From Trachythela sp. YZ-2020 (taxonomy: Eukaryota; Cnidaria; Anthozoa; Malacalcyonacea; Clavulariidae): a DNA stretch of 64,000 nucleotides. Of the stretch, positions 32,433 to 42,744 are shown piece after piece. The position numbers and the translations under genes were made by a program. How positions within the stretch are numbered: the first letter of the stretch is position 1; every line of letters starts with the position of its first letter. Below the pieces are notes generated by a model. It was not told the origin of the DNA. It saw only the letters and a list, made by a program, of their open reading frames with translations, and searched no databases. Location: the NCBI GenBank assembly GCA_016169945.1, contig JADLSH010000379.1:3500001-3564000 (forward strand), given 5' to 3'.

Positions 32433-32779
32433 GCTTTACGCCACAAGGCACGGCGCCAACATTCAGTCATGGTATCAAGCCCATTGAAGCGCCTGAAGGA
32501 ACGCCTGAAGTGAAATTCCATTGTCAATTCGAAGGCGAACCCAGACCTGATATTGAATGGTACAAAGACGACCAATTACTAGAAGAAAGCGACAGAGTTA
32601 AATTTGAAACGAACGATTGTGACAGTTTCTTGTCTATCAGTAACGTTTCCCCAGCAGACGAAGCTGAGTACAAGGTCCTTGCAAGAAATCCTGTTGGGAT
32701 TACTACATCTGTTGCAGAACTTATGGTCGCAGAGCCTTGCACTAAGCCAGAATTGACAGAGCCATTGAAAGATGTCAAA
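32433..32779 (+). CDS. Exon 26: cassette 2, Ig 24 and start of Ig 25
   Basis: Acceptor CTTTGCTAG, donor AAA|GTAAGT, 347 nt, phase 1 to 0. GFTPQGTAPTFSHGIKPIEA ... IEWYKDDQLLEESDRVKF ... DEAEYKVLARNPVG (no F-strand Cys), then PELTEPLKDVK opening Ig 25. Confidence 0.95.
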
Positions 32780-33029
32780 GTAAGTTTAGTTGTTAAAATT
32801 ACCAGAGGGGCAATGTTTTATGAAACTATTCATCAATAATCGAATGCGTGGTTCCAGCGTGGGTAGCGATAAACGATAAACGATTGTTATATTTCTCAGG
32901 TGGTTTGATCCTGTAATCCATCAAGTATATTAATAAATTAACATATTCAGTTTTTGAAATAAAGCTATGGGTAAACTAGAAAACATTGTTCCAGAAAAAT
33001 GTGAAAATTACGATGTTTCCACGAATGTT

Positions 33030-33265
33030 TCCCTGGTTTCTACACCTTCAAGAAACATGGCTAGGAAACAATGTTTCCTGGTTTCCACACCTTCAGGAAA
33101 CAAGGCTAGGAAACAATATTTCCTGGTTTCTACACCTTCAAGAAACATGGCTAGGAAACAATGTTTCCTGGTTTCCACACCTTCAGGAAACATGGCTAGG
33201 AAACAATGTTTTCTGGTTTGCCCACCTAAGGGGAAAATGGCTAGGAAACAATGTTTCCCAACTTT
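33030..33265. repeat. 45-bp minisatellite, about 4.5 copies
   Basis: Unit CTGGTTTCTACACCTTCAAG AAACATGGCTAGGAAACAAT GTTTC. Repeats diverge slightly and end 32 bp before the exon 27 acceptor. Open frames through it (VSTPSRNMARKQCFL repeats) are artefacts. Confidence 0.93.
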
Positions 33266-33296
33266 CTCAGTACTTAATTGCACTTCTTTTTCTTAG

Positions 33297-33681
33297 ATCC
33301 AGGCTGGTGAAGATGGATGTTTCTGTGTGCGCGTGAAAGGAAATGTAAAAGTAGACTGGTACAAAGGAGATGAATTGTTAGAAGATGCCGGCCAAGTTGT
33401 GATTGTTGATGAAGAAGATGGGGAGACGTTTACTTTAGCTTTAGAAGAAGCGAGTGTACAAGATTCAGGAACGTATAAATGTGTTGCATCCAACAAAGCT
33501 GGTACCATAACATGTACTGCTACATTGAAAGTGGAAGGAGACCCTTCGGCGGTTGCAAAGAAAGAACCATCTAATAGAAAGAGCAGTAAAGAAAATAAAT
33601 CTGATAGACCTAGCGATGAGTTGCCTGTGTCCAAACCCACTGAGGAAATGGTTGGGAAATCTATCGAGTTGCTTGTTGAAG
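33297..33681 (+). CDS. Exon 27: cassette 2, rest of Ig 25 plus basic linker
   Basis: Acceptor TTTTTCTTAG, donor GAAG|GTAGGA, 385 nt, phase 0 to 1. IQAGEDGCFCVRVKGNVKVD WYKGDELLEDAG ... DSGTYKCVASNKAGTITCTA, then a Lys/Ser-rich linker (KKEPSNRKSSKENKSDRPSD) ending GKSIELLVEG, the same terminal motif as exon 23. Confidence 0.95.
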
Positions 33682-34379
33682 GTAGGAATGTAACTTGAAT
33701 ATATTTGGTAGGCCCGCCTCTAGTTTCAACACTAATGTCGAGGGAATTCGCTCCTAGTTGGTTGGACACAATATTCTTTAAGTTCCTTTCTAACCATCCT
33801 TTTGACATGGACTTGATTATCATTCTTATGGAGGGAAATCTTGACTGATCACTGAAAATGTCTTGGGACCACTCACTGTTTTTCTGTCCAATGCTTATGC
33901 ATCTTTACAAGTTGTTGTCGAACTTTCTTGTGGTGGGCAGTGAGATTAGGTTTCTTAACTTGAATATCAATCGTTAATCTAACTTCTTCTAAAAATACTA
34001 AGTAGTATTCGAACGAAAGTCAATGGTTATGCATGTTAGTTTTCAAAATAAACACATGTTTTTGACAACAAAACCTCAGTCTTTTGCTGTGAATGCCATA
34101 AGCAAGTCATTAAAAAGTTTAATCGATCAGTTTGGCTAATTTTGTATAAAAAACACAGCTATATACTGCTGAACATTGTGTTCTCAGACTTGATGTGGTC
34201 TACTGGAAAATATTTCGCATTAAAAACAATCGTTTTCAGCCTTGATATGTCCTAAGAATACACTTCGATTTGGAACAAACTCTTACAATATAAACATGAG
34301 ATATTAAGCAAATAAACTTCAACATACCCGCATTCTAAGGTGCTGTTATTATCTTCGTTGTAAAGATTACGTTGTAAAG

Positions 34380-34618
34380 ATCAGTTCTAAACTGTTCTTC
34401 GTAAAGGTCCAGTAAGGGCCATGCCTTGCTGATCCAGTGTTACTTCAGGAGGAAACCGGACTACCAGGAGAAACACTGCGGTGTTTGATAGAGTAACACT
34501 GGTGTCACTTACATGAGATTGAGGTGAAATTATAACCAGACAGCTTCATTTTGAAGGAGTGCACCCCAAGGGACAGAGATGAAAGACACATGTACTAAGC
34601 AACGTTCCACCAATATCT
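34380..34618 (-). mobile_element. SINE-A, antisense, abutting a 3' splice site
   Basis: CAGTTCTAAACTGTTCTTCG ... GAGAAACACTGCGGTGTTTG ... CATGTACTAAGCAACGTTCC. Head ends about 12 bp before the exon 28 acceptor. The 33682-34379 part of this intron shows nothing recognisable. Confidence 0.8.
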
Positions 34619-34629
34619 TTTCACTTTAG

Positions 34630-34974
34630 ACGCTCCACGCGAACCAGGCTTCCCGGAAATTCTGCGCGACTTTAAAGATTGTGAAGTGGTGGCAGGCACG
34701 GATCTAGAACTGGAATGTAAGTTCGCAGGCTCACCGCGACCGGAAGTGGAATGGTTTAAAGATGGCGGACCTCTGGAGGAAAGCGATCGAGTCACGTGCG
34801 CAGTGAATGACGACGTCACAAGTGTCGTGATCAAGAAGACCGAGACAAATGACGAGGGTTGGTATCGATGTCGTATTTCTAATGAACGAGGTGCCGCCGC
34901 TGTCGAAGCTGAGTTGATTGTTGTTGAAGTGCCAAAGTTTGTGACTGGATTGGAAGATCTAACGATTGATGAAG
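34630..34974 (+). CDS. Exon 28: cassette 3, Ig 26 and start of Ig 27
   Basis: Acceptor TTCACTTTAG, donor GAAG|GTAGGA, 345 nt, phase 1 to 1. DAPREPGFPEILRDFKDCEV ... VEWFKDGGPLEESDRVTC ... DEGWYRCRISNERGAAAVEA, then PKFVTGLEDLTIDEG. Differs from exon 24 by few bases over its central 180 bp. Confidence 0.95.
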
Positions 34975-35055
34975 GTAGGAAAAGTCTAGATTTGTTGTTG
35001 GGTTGCATCAGGTCGGTGTCAACCGGCGGAGTGAGAAAATAATATTGATATTGAT

Positions 35056-35202
35056 CTAGTACTTCCAAGGCCTAATACTAATTTTTTGAAACGAAGCTTT
35101 AAGTATAGTGGTGCAATGCTTTGGAATGGTCTTCCCCAAGAGGCAAATAGGGCAACTTCGCTTTGTCAATTTAAACGAACAATCGCCACTTTGCCTGTCT
35201 GA
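35056..35202 (+). mobile_element. LINE ORF2 C-terminal fragment
   Basis: One frame reads LPRPNTNFLKRSFKYSGAML WNGLPQEANRATSLCQFKRT IATLPV and stop: the 'KRSFxYxGAxLWNxLPxxxR...FKxxL' tail typical of CR1/L2-type reverse transcriptases. Only the extreme C-terminus is present. Confidence 0.75.
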
Positions 35203-35272
35203 TGCTTTCATACTTTTAATACTATAAGTCATCTTTTTTAATATTGTAGAAATTATACTTTTTTTTATTTTG

Positions 35273-35888
35273 TATACCGGGTGGCGCAAAACAAAGTACG
35301 ACTGTTTGATTTAGCATGACTTAAAAACTAAAAGAGCAATGACACTAAAACAAGCTTCTTTGCATTCAGCGATGTCTAACTTAAATTTTGATATATACCA
35401 TGTGCATTTTCATGCAATATTAACGGAGATAGCTGCGTTTAAATTTGAATAAACATTTTTGGAAGTGTCGAGAATTAGCTAAAATGGCATATTAAATAAT
35501 TTGATAACCATTAGCATTTTACTGAAGTATTCGTTTCAATGAAGTGAAGTTGAAGTTAGAAGGACAAATGTTAGAATAAAAGAGCATATCTATTCAAGAA
35601 ACATTTCTAACTTCAACTTCACTTCATTGAAATAATACTTACGATAAAATGGTAACGGTTATCAAATTAGTTTAATAGGCCGTTTTTAGCTAATTCTTGA
35701 CAGTTCCAAAAATGTTTACTCAAGTTTAAACGCAGCTATCTCAGTCAATATTGCATGAAAATGCACATGGCATATATCAAAATTTAAGTTAGACATCGCT
35801 GAATGCAAACTTGTTTAAGTGTAATAGCTCTTTTAGTTTTTAAGTTATACTAAATCAAACAGTCGTACTTTTTGCGCCACCCGGTATA
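35273..35888. mobile_element. 616-bp fold-back element (nearly full palindrome)
   Basis: TATACCGGGTGGCGCAAAAC AAAGTACGACTGTTTGATTT at left is mirrored at 35848-35888. Arms of roughly 250 bp pair with few mismatches around a short centre near 35570. Non-coding; a MITE by structure. Confidence 0.9.
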
Positions 35889-35949
35889 TAGTTAGTACTC
35901 ATGCGCCCCTCCTGAGAATAGACTCTTCGGTAGTTGTTAGAGGCTAGCG

Positions 35950-36125
35950 TGTTTAAATAGAGAGTGTTCATTCATAATGTTAATTCTTTTCATTATATGC
36001 AATAGTCTTATATTTGGTGGCAAATAGATAGAATTAAGAGATGTAGTTAAGTTTGTTTGCTTCAACAAAAAGTGTCAATACTTCAGAAGTTGACTACCAT
36101 CTGCTGTCCCATAACGGTTCCTGGA
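35950..36125 (+). repeat. Interspersed repeat family F (copy 2)
   Basis: TTAATTCTTTTCATTATATG ... TTTGGTGGCAAATAGATAGA ... GACTACCATCTGCTGTCCCA; compare 3800-3990. Confidence 0.75.
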
Positions 36126-36284
36126 ACTCACTTATACTAAGGATGACGCATCATCCTTCACAAGACGAACTATCCAGACGAACTAGCTAGAATAACGCGA
36201 TCTATCATGGCAATTGATCTGCGAACAAATCATGTCTGATATTTCCTGATACGATACGCAATACGAACTACCAAGATGTACTAT

Positions 36285-36600
36285 CTTAAGGCCATGTCAC
36301 ACGAGGCGATTTTTGCTGCAACTTGCGATGCAATTTCGGACATAGAGCGATGTTAGGTAGAAAGTATATTCGCAGAGAAATTGTGAGCATGAATCTCGTT
36401 TTACTTTGCCGATATTTTTCTTTCTAAAAATGCCCAGAAGGCAGCAAAAAAATGAATGAGAATGATAATATCGGTGAAGTGAAACACGGGCCATGTTCAC
36501 TGTTTTTTGATCACGCATACATTTCTACATTACATGGCTCTGTGCAGAAATTGCGTTGCAAGTTGCATCAAGATTGCCCTGTGTAACCTGGCCTTTAGTA
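36285..36600. mobile_element. Fold-back element, family C (full copy)
   Basis: GGCCATGTCACACGAGGCGATTTTTGCTGCAACTTGC-type left end and GCAACTTGCATCAAGATTGCCC-type right end. Inner arms GGCAGCAAAAAAATGAATGA also match 13640-13720. Fragments are at 13555, 14935 and 31610. Confidence 0.8.
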
Positions 36601-36741
36601 AGAAACTTTCAAACGTGGGGGTTCAGTGTATGTAGTTTTGTACAAAAGGCTGCCGTGTATTAGGTCGGAACTACCCTAATCTTCTTCAGGTATTTCGGAC
36701 ACAAATCAGTATGACTAAAAACTTTGCCTTTTTATTCCTAG

Positions 36742-37266
36742 GAGAAGATGTTCAATTTACAGTGAAGATTGAGGGAGAACCGGAAGTGTGTTGGTACAAA
36801 GGAGGCAAGCTATTGGCTGATGAAGGTCGTTACGTCATTGTTGACCAAGAAGAAGATCAGATCTTTACTCTAGCCATTGAAGATGTTTTACCTGAAGACG
36901 AAGGCGAATACCGATGTGTAGCCGAGAACGAGGCGGGCAAATCCGAGTCCGTTGCGAAGGTTCTCGTGCTTGATAAAGAATATCCACCCGAGTTCACGAA
37001 CGAAGGTCAGGATGAACCATACTTTGTTAAGAAAGGAGACGATTTGAGGGTTGATGTGATACTGAAAGGGAATCCTTTGCCAGAAGTAAAGTGGTTTGTG
37101 GACGACAAGCCTTTGAAGAACAACTTGCATTATGATATCACAGAAGATGGTCATGAACATTCTTTGTGTATTCGTGACGTAACTAGGGACGACCGCGCTG
37201 TGTATAAATGTGAAGCATCGTCAAAATTGGGAAAAGTTACCAGGAAATTTCAAGTTAACATTGATG
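36742..37266 (+). CDS. Exon 29: cassette 3, rest of Ig 27 and Ig 28
   Basis: Acceptor TTTATTCCTAG, donor GATG|GTAAAA, 525 nt, phase 1 to 1. EDVQFTVKIEGEPEVCWYKG (an extra Cys where others have Ser) ... EGEYRCVAENEAG, then YPPEFTNEGQDEPYFVKKGD ... VKWFVDDKPLKNN ... AVYKCEASSKLG. First half nearly identical in DNA to exon 25; second half clearly more diverged. Confidence 0.95.
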
Positions 37267-37279
37267 GTAAAATCTAAGT

Positions 37280-37690
37280 TCAATTTAATAAATATGATAA
37301 ATATTCATCTTCAGTTTGGTCTCGAATATTGAATTTGTGGCGCTCGTATGTGAGATTTTTCCTCGGGTTGCAATATGCTCTGAAGGCGTTCCTCAGTTGT
37401 TCTGTTGTACGCTTCCAAACTGTTGTATTATTCTCGCCTGATTCTGGCGTTGTGAAAGTTAGAGTTTTGTATACCTCGCGTCCTTTCTCGCCAATACATA
37501 ATAGGAAATAGGAACATCGTTCTTCCTCGGATTTTCCTTTCAATTCCGTCTTCACAAAAAGTGACCAATGTTCATCGAACTTGCGGTAGTTTTCGCTAAC
37601 ATTTCCTTCGAGTTTAAGTTGCTTGGGTGCTGCCCAATAAGTATTCACTGCAGCCATTAAGTTTGCTGAAGATCCCACTCCTGACACCAT
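37280..37690 (-). pseudogene. Truncated Gag-like fragment of an LTR retrotransposon
   Basis: A 136-codon minus-strand frame begins MVSGVGSSANLMAAVNTYWA and continues PKQLKLEGNVSENYRKFDEH, ending where homology would be expected to continue (TEDEYLSYLLN). The 'P..L.LEGN..ENYRKF..HW' pattern is that of Gag-like N-termini of Ty3/Gypsy-type elements. No protease, reverse transcriptase or second LTR follows, so it is a dead 5' fragment. Its truncated end lies 14 bp from the exon 29 donor. Confidence 0.7.
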
Positions 37691-37914
37691 GTAATAGTCA
37701 CTCGTTATATATTTATTAGGATAAGCTTGTGATACAATGTTTAGCTGAGCGTAGTGTATGTTAAGACTCCCGGTTATATAATGTTACATCATGCTCATAG
37801 TCATGATCAGGCTAATTAGATCAATCACAGTGTCAATCACACTGTATCAATCACAATATATAATCACAATATGTCACAAGTGTCAATCACAATATATAAT
37901 CACTATATATTACA
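37690..37914 (-). mobile_element. Solo 5' LTR (225 bp) next to the Gag fragment
   Basis: Ends are TGTAATA ... TATTACA, the TG...CA inverted termini expected of an LTR. On the minus strand the LTR is followed directly by TGGTGTCAGGAGTGGG, a primer-binding-site-like sequence starting TGG. AT-rich, with repeated CAATCACA motifs. Confidence 0.75.
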
Positions 37915-37919
37915 CCTAT

Positions 37920-38060
37920 AAATGGACAGCTCTATCAGTTATAAACTGTTTTTCCTTGAGTTCCAGTAAGGCTGATTACAATTTCTTTGTAACACTGGGT
38001 CAATAGGGAAATGTAGGCGGACAGTTTAGAACTGATAGAGCTATCCAGTATAAGCAAGGA
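37920..38060. mobile_element. SINE-A 3' fragments, head to head
   Basis: Antisense GGACAGCTCTATCAGTTATA ... and sense GGACAGTTTAGAACTGATAG AGCTATCCAGTATAA face each other about 70 bp apart. Confidence 0.7.
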
Positions 38061-38088
38061 TTATTTATAACAATTTTTTTCCATATAG

Positions 38089-38435
38089 GTCTTGCTCAAG
38101 AAGGCATATCTCCAGAAATCATTCAAAGACTATTGCCAGTTGAGGTGAAAGAAGGTGAGACAGCGAGATTCCAATGCCGTGTGTTTGGTAAACCTACACC
38201 TGAGATTGAGTGGTACAAGGATGACACATTGATTGAAGAAAGTGCGAAGGGAATGAGTTTTGACAAGAAGGATGGATGTGAAATATTGAGCATACATGAA
38301 GTATCGCCATCTGACGAGGCTGAGTACAAGGTCTTGGCGCGAAATCCTCTTGGGACTGCTACGTCATCAGCTGAACTTCTTGTAGAGGAAGCAGTGTCGA
38401 AACCTGAGTTTATTAAGCCACTCGAGGATGTTCAG
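38089..38435 (+). CDS. Exon 30: cassette 3, Ig 29 and start of Ig 30
   Basis: Acceptor TTCCATATAG, donor CAG|GTATTG, 347 nt, phase 1 to 0. GLAQEGISPEIIQRLLPVEV ... IEWYKDDTLIEES ... DEAEYKVLARNPLG (no F-strand Cys), then PEFIKPLEDVQ. Confidence 0.95.
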
Positions 38436-38564
38436 GTATTGATTAATCGATTGATCGATTATTGAATAATTTTCGATTGATTCACGAACGATGATTAAAT
38501 GAACGATGGATTGAGTTATTGTTTAAGTGGGATGCTCGTTGATACACAGTTCTTGGTGGGGTTT

Positions 38565-39085
38565 TGGTTATACAGTGGTAATTTCGCCTTTTTTGCATGT
38601 CAGGTTTTCTCCGGATATTCCGGTTTTCTCAGGTAATATAACTGGCCAATAAGGATGGGTATTAATGAACCTCTACAGAGAACAGTTTAGAACTGATAGA
38701 GTTACTAGAATTACTAGAGTGGCGTAGGAACAGGGGGATTACATGGGGCACGTGCCCCACCACCAAAGTTTTCTTCAAAGTATCCTTTTCTCCAGCTAAA
38801 ACAGGGGCGAAAAGTGCCTTTTTCTAATAGAAGAGGTGCCCTTATGCCCTTCCAACTTGAAGTTCGAGAGCTTCAATGTAAATAAGTGCCAACTTTTTTA
38901 ATTCTGTGCTTAATAAAGTTTATTATTATTATTATTAAGTTGCTTCCTACGCCTATTGTAGACTTTCTTGAGTTTAGGTTTTCTCCTGTAGTAACAATGA
39001 TCCGATACGGGATGAACCTAACTGGACAACTAGAGAGCACAGTTTAGAACTGATAGAGCAATCCAGTATAAATAAATATAGTATT
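38565..39085 (+). mobile_element. SINE-A copies, interrupted by another element at 38721-38953
   Basis: SINE-A body at 38600-38710 and again at 38965-39085 (GAGCACAGTTTAGAACTGAT). Between them GGCGTAGGAA ... TTCCTACGCC bracket an insert containing GGGGCACGTGCCCC and (ATT)n. Confidence 0.7.
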
Positions 39086-39141
39086 ATCAAGCTGGTCATG
39101 AATTAACATATTTAGCTTCAAATAATTTCTCTTATACTTAG

Positions 39142-39802
39142 ATCCAAGCTGGTGATGATGGATGTTTTCGTGTGCGCGTGAAAGGAGATGTAAAAGTAGA
39201 CTGGTACAAAGGAGATGAATTGTTAGAAGATGTTGGACATGTTGTGATTGTTGATGAAGAGGATGGAGAGACGTTTACTTTAGCTTTAGAAGAAGCGAGT
39301 GTACAAGATTCAGGAACGTATAAATGTGTTGCAACCAATAAAGCTGGTACCATAACATGTACTGCTACATTACAAGTGGTAGCACCTGGGGGAGAAAAGG
39401 TAACCCCATCAAAACAACCTCTAACTGAAGCTACCACCGGGGATTCGACTCTCCAACCTACGAGCAAGAAACCATTACCGGAGAATGTACCCGAGGAAAT
39501 TTCACCCTCGGAGGTTTGTCCCCCCTACTTTGAAGAACCCCAGCAAGATATAATATACGATGTAAACGAAGGTGATACGGTTGGTTTCAACCTGAATGTA
39601 CATGGACGTACCGAGCCCGAGGTCGAGTGGTTCAAAGATGACGATAAACTCTCGAATGGTGGGAACTATCGTATTACGCAAGATGGCGGGAAACACGAGT
39701 TGAGACTGCAGAATATGACTATCGAGGACAGCGGTATATACAAGTGTATTGCAAGTAACGAGGAGGGGATGGATGAAAGAACGTTTAAATTGGATGTTGA
39801 AG
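39142..39802 (+). CDS. Exon 31: cassette 3, rest of Ig 30, linker, Ig 31
   Basis: Acceptor TTATACTTAG, donor GAAG|GTAAGG, 661 nt, phase 0 to 1. IQAGDDGCFRVRVKGDVKVD WYKGDELLEDVG ... DSGTYKCVATNKAGTITCTA, a 45-residue linker (SKQPLTEATTGDSTLQPTSK), then an additional Ig not found in the other cassettes: CPPYFEEPQQDIIYDVNEGD ... VEWFKDDDKLSNG ... DSGIYKCIASNEEG. Confidence 0.95.
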
Positions 39803-39844
39803 GTAAGGGTAGTACATCTGACAACTTCTACTATAAAACTTGAA

Positions 39845-40306
39845 ATGCAAAAAAAAAGCTTTCGCGGAATTATGTGCAAAACTGTGGAATGAGATACCAG
39901 GCTTTCTAAGAGAGAAGTCTAGAACAAGTTTTAAAAGATCAATAAAAACAATACTTATGGATGTTCTTAAACAAGAAGATTCATATACCAACAATAATTC
40001 TTAAGGTTAAGTCTATAAAAAAGGAAATACTCTAAATTGCTAAATCAATCATCTGCATTGTTAATATGAGTGCTTATACTATTTCTTTTTTTGTTAGAAA
40101 TTTCATACTTTATGTTCTTTTTGTTCTATTTCGTTCGTCTCCCTTCGCTTTATTCGATTTATTTTTGTGCTTAACTTCATTATTTATATTATTTTCTAAA
40201 GATATGCCTGCCTTAGATTAGCATTTGCTACCTGCGTAGCCCGCAGGGCTATATTTCTGTATATTTTAAATATTTAATAAATTGTTGTCGTTGTTGTTGT
40301 TGTAGT
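39845..40306 (+). mobile_element. LINE 3' end: ORF2 C-terminus, 3'UTR and simple tail
   Basis: One frame reads KAFAELCAKLWNEIPGFLRE KSRTSFKRSIKTILMDVLKQ and stop, the 'LWNxIPxxLR...FKxxxKxxLM' tail of non-LTR reverse transcriptases. An AT-rich 3' region and a (TTG)n tail at 40281-40303 complete it. Confidence 0.75.
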
Positions 40307-40308
40307 TA

Positions 40309-40691
40309 GTAGGGACCTTAAGATCTACGACGACGCGGCAGTCGACAACGCCATATAAATATGTGAATATAAAGAGACCGTGATTGAACAACGTTCTTGT
40401 TTTAACTCACAGCTTTTTATTCATGACTTTTAAAACGTTTCAACTGCAGTTATCGACTACAACGCAGGCTGTAAAAACTAACGTGAAATGCAGCTATTCA
40501 TCCTTCTGACTTGCCGTCGTCCTGAGGACGTAAAAATGCTCTAGTTGGCGTCGTTAACAAGACAGAGACAACATCGAGAATTCTCTTGGGACTACAAGTT
40601 TTTCCATTGCTTTATTACAAGCGAAAAACTTCATTGTTAGAAGGGCCGCGTCGTCGTCTCGACGTTGGCGTTGTAGATCTTAAGCTCCCTA
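40309..40691. mobile_element. MITE with inverted ends
   Basis: TAGGGACCTTAAGATCTACG ACGACGCGGCAGTCGACAAC at left and CGTTGTAGATCTTAAGCTCCCTA-type right end with CGCGTCGTCGTCTCGACG. CpG-rich arms. Inserted next to the LINE tail. Confidence 0.85.
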
Positions 40692-40869
40692 TTAAGGAAA
40701 GTTGGCGTATGATTAATGTCAGCCATGTTGGATTTCATTTCAATTAGTTTGAATTTGTCCAATGGGAATGGTGGAATTTGCCGCCAAATTGGCGGAAGCT
40801 AAATATTTACGAGTTGTGACGTCATTTGCACGAGCCGAATTTACCATTTATTGTTTTGAATTTTTACAG

Positions 40870-41214
40870 ACACGCTATCCGAAAGATGTTCTCCCACGAT
40901 TCTCCACGGCCTAAAAGATTGCCAAATTATAGCAGGCAAACCGATGGAACTTGAATGTCAATTCTTCGGAACACCAGAACCCAAGGTAGAATGGATCAAA
41001 GATGGCGGACCGCTGGAAGTGAATGATAGAATTACGACGTCACATACTGAAGGTATTGCAAGGCTGATCTTCTCAAAGACTGAAGCTGATGACGATGGAT
41101 GGTATAAGTGTCGCTTGCTGAATCCTTGTGGTGTCATTGCTGTCGAGTGTGAACTGATTGTCGTCGAACCTCCCAAATTTGTCAAAAAATTGGAAGATAT
41201 AGAAGTCGATGAAG
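40870..41214 (+). CDS. Exon 32: cassette 4, Ig 32 and start of Ig 33
   Basis: Acceptor AATTTTTACAG, donor GAAG|GTACGT, 345 nt, phase 1 to 1. DTLSERCSPTILHGLKDCQI ... VEWIKDGGPLEVNDRITT ... DDGWYKCRLLNPCG, then PKFVKKLEDIEVDEG. The most diverged first exon among cassettes 2-4. Confidence 0.94.
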
Positions 41215-41234
41215 GTACGTTTTTTTTATAATTG

Positions 41235-41330
41235 CGTCTCTAAACTAAACCAAACTAACTTTATTTATACTGGATAGCTCTGTAGGTTCTAAACTATTCT
41301 TCCTGGAGGTCCAGGAAAGGTCATCCAAGA
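41235..41330 (-). mobile_element. SINE-A 3' fragment, antisense
   Basis: CTAAACCAAACTAACTTTAT ... GATAGCTCTGTAGGTTCTAA ACTATTCTTCCTGGAGGTCC. Confidence 0.7.
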
Positions 41331-41479
41331 TGTTTCTATTCGGAGAATGTATTATTTTATGTGTGTAAAACTGTAGCATAACCTTATTCTATCAATTTAT
41401 ATCATTTCTTGGGCCGGCTTATCGTACTTGTGCTACTCTGACTAGGCAAGATTGAATCGAAATTTATAGGAGTTTGCAA

Positions 41480-41990
41480 ACAATTATCTGATTATAATTT
41501 CGCCTCAGTCACATCATAGTTAATATGGAGATAACATGGTTAGGAAACTCGTCAAATTACAAAGCAACTAACAATTGAATGGGATTTATGTTGAACGGTA
41601 CCTGACCGTGCACAAATCTTTTGTTTTACATTCATTAATATTTACATTCATTAATATTAAGCCCAAACATTTCTGTTGGTCGATTCATAAAACCACAATA
41701 TATTCACTAACCGTGACCGTGCTCAAATGCAAACAAAAACAGAGAACAAAAGCGAAAGCCGAGTTTCCTAACCATGTTATCTCTATATTAACTATGGTCA
41801 CATGTGAGAAAAGTAGTACCAGTTTCAGTCAACCAAACATCACAGTTTTTCTCCAGATACTCCGATTTCCTTTTGTAGTAACACTGGACCAATAAGAGAT
41901 TACCCTTACTCTACTTCCAGGGAGAACAGTTTAGAACTGATATCCAGTATCAATAAAGTTCGTTTAGTTTAGGCTTCCTCCTGTAGTAAC
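41480..41990 (+). mobile_element. SINE-A split by a MITE (41515-41796)
   Basis: SINE-A body runs to ...CCTCAGTCACAT, is interrupted by the MITE, and resumes GTCACATGTGAGAAAAGTAG. GTCACAT is duplicated at both junctions. Confidence 0.85.
41515..41796. mobile_element. MITE, terminal inverted repeats (copy 2), inserted in SINE-A
   Basis: Ends CATAGTTAATATGGAGATAA and TTATCTCTATATTAACTATG, with GGTTAGGAAACTCG continuing the arm; the interior matches 3971-4247. Confidence 0.9.
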
Positions 41991-42156
41991 ACTGCACTAA
42001 TAAGATGCACTCGTATATCGTGTTTTCTTGTTGATTACTCGAATCTTGAGTGCATAAGATGTTTCTATTCGCAGTGTGGTGTGTTTTATATTTCTTAAAG
42101 TTATCGTCTGGAAGTGGATTTCACACACATACTTATATAAAACCTCTTTCCTTCAG

Positions 42157-42681
42157 GAGAAGATGTTCAATTGAGTGTTCAAATCGAAGGAGAGCCGGAA
42201 TTGAGCTGGTACAAAGACGGAATCCTATTGGAGGATCAAGGCCGTTACGTCATCGTGGATCAACTTGAAGACCAAATCTTTACCTTTGCTATTGAAGATG
42301 TTTTACCCGAAGACGAAGGCGAATACCGATGTGTAGCCGAGAACGAGGCGGGGAAATCCGAGTCCGTCGCGAGTTTATTTGTCAGTGATAAAGAATACCA
42401 ACCAGAATTCACGAACGAAGGTCAGGATGAGCCGTACTTTGTTAAAAAAGGAGAAGATTTTAAATTTGACGTTATTGTGAAGGGAAAACCGTTTCCAAAA
42501 GTTACTTGGTTTAAAGATGAAAGACCATTGCAGAGTAATTCCCATTATGACATCTCGGAGAACGGTCGGGAGTTTAAGTTGGGCATTCGGGCTGTAGCGT
42601 TGGATGATCGTGGTGTTTATACATGTGAAGCAACTTCGAAATTAGGGAAGGCGACAAGGAAATTCCAAGTCAATCTTGACG
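42157..42681 (+). CDS. Exon 33: cassette 4, rest of Ig 33 and Ig 34
   Basis: Acceptor TTTCCTTCAG, donor GACG|GTAGGT, 525 nt, phase 1 to 1. EDVQLSVQIEGEPELSWYKD ... GRYVIVDQLEDQIFTFAIED ... EGEYRCVAENEAG, then YQPEFTNEGQDEPYFVKKGE ... VTWFKDERPLQSN ... GVYTCEATSKLG. Confidence 0.95.
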
Positions 42682-42744
42682 GTAGGTAGTTTGTGGGTTT
42701 GTGATAGTGCTAAAGCAACTATCTTAAATCAGACATGTTTCGCC

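Noticed and set aside
30110..33300. CRISPR-like look of evenly spaced repeats at 30172 and 33030
   Set aside because: The units are contiguous minisatellites without unique spacers, in an animal intron.
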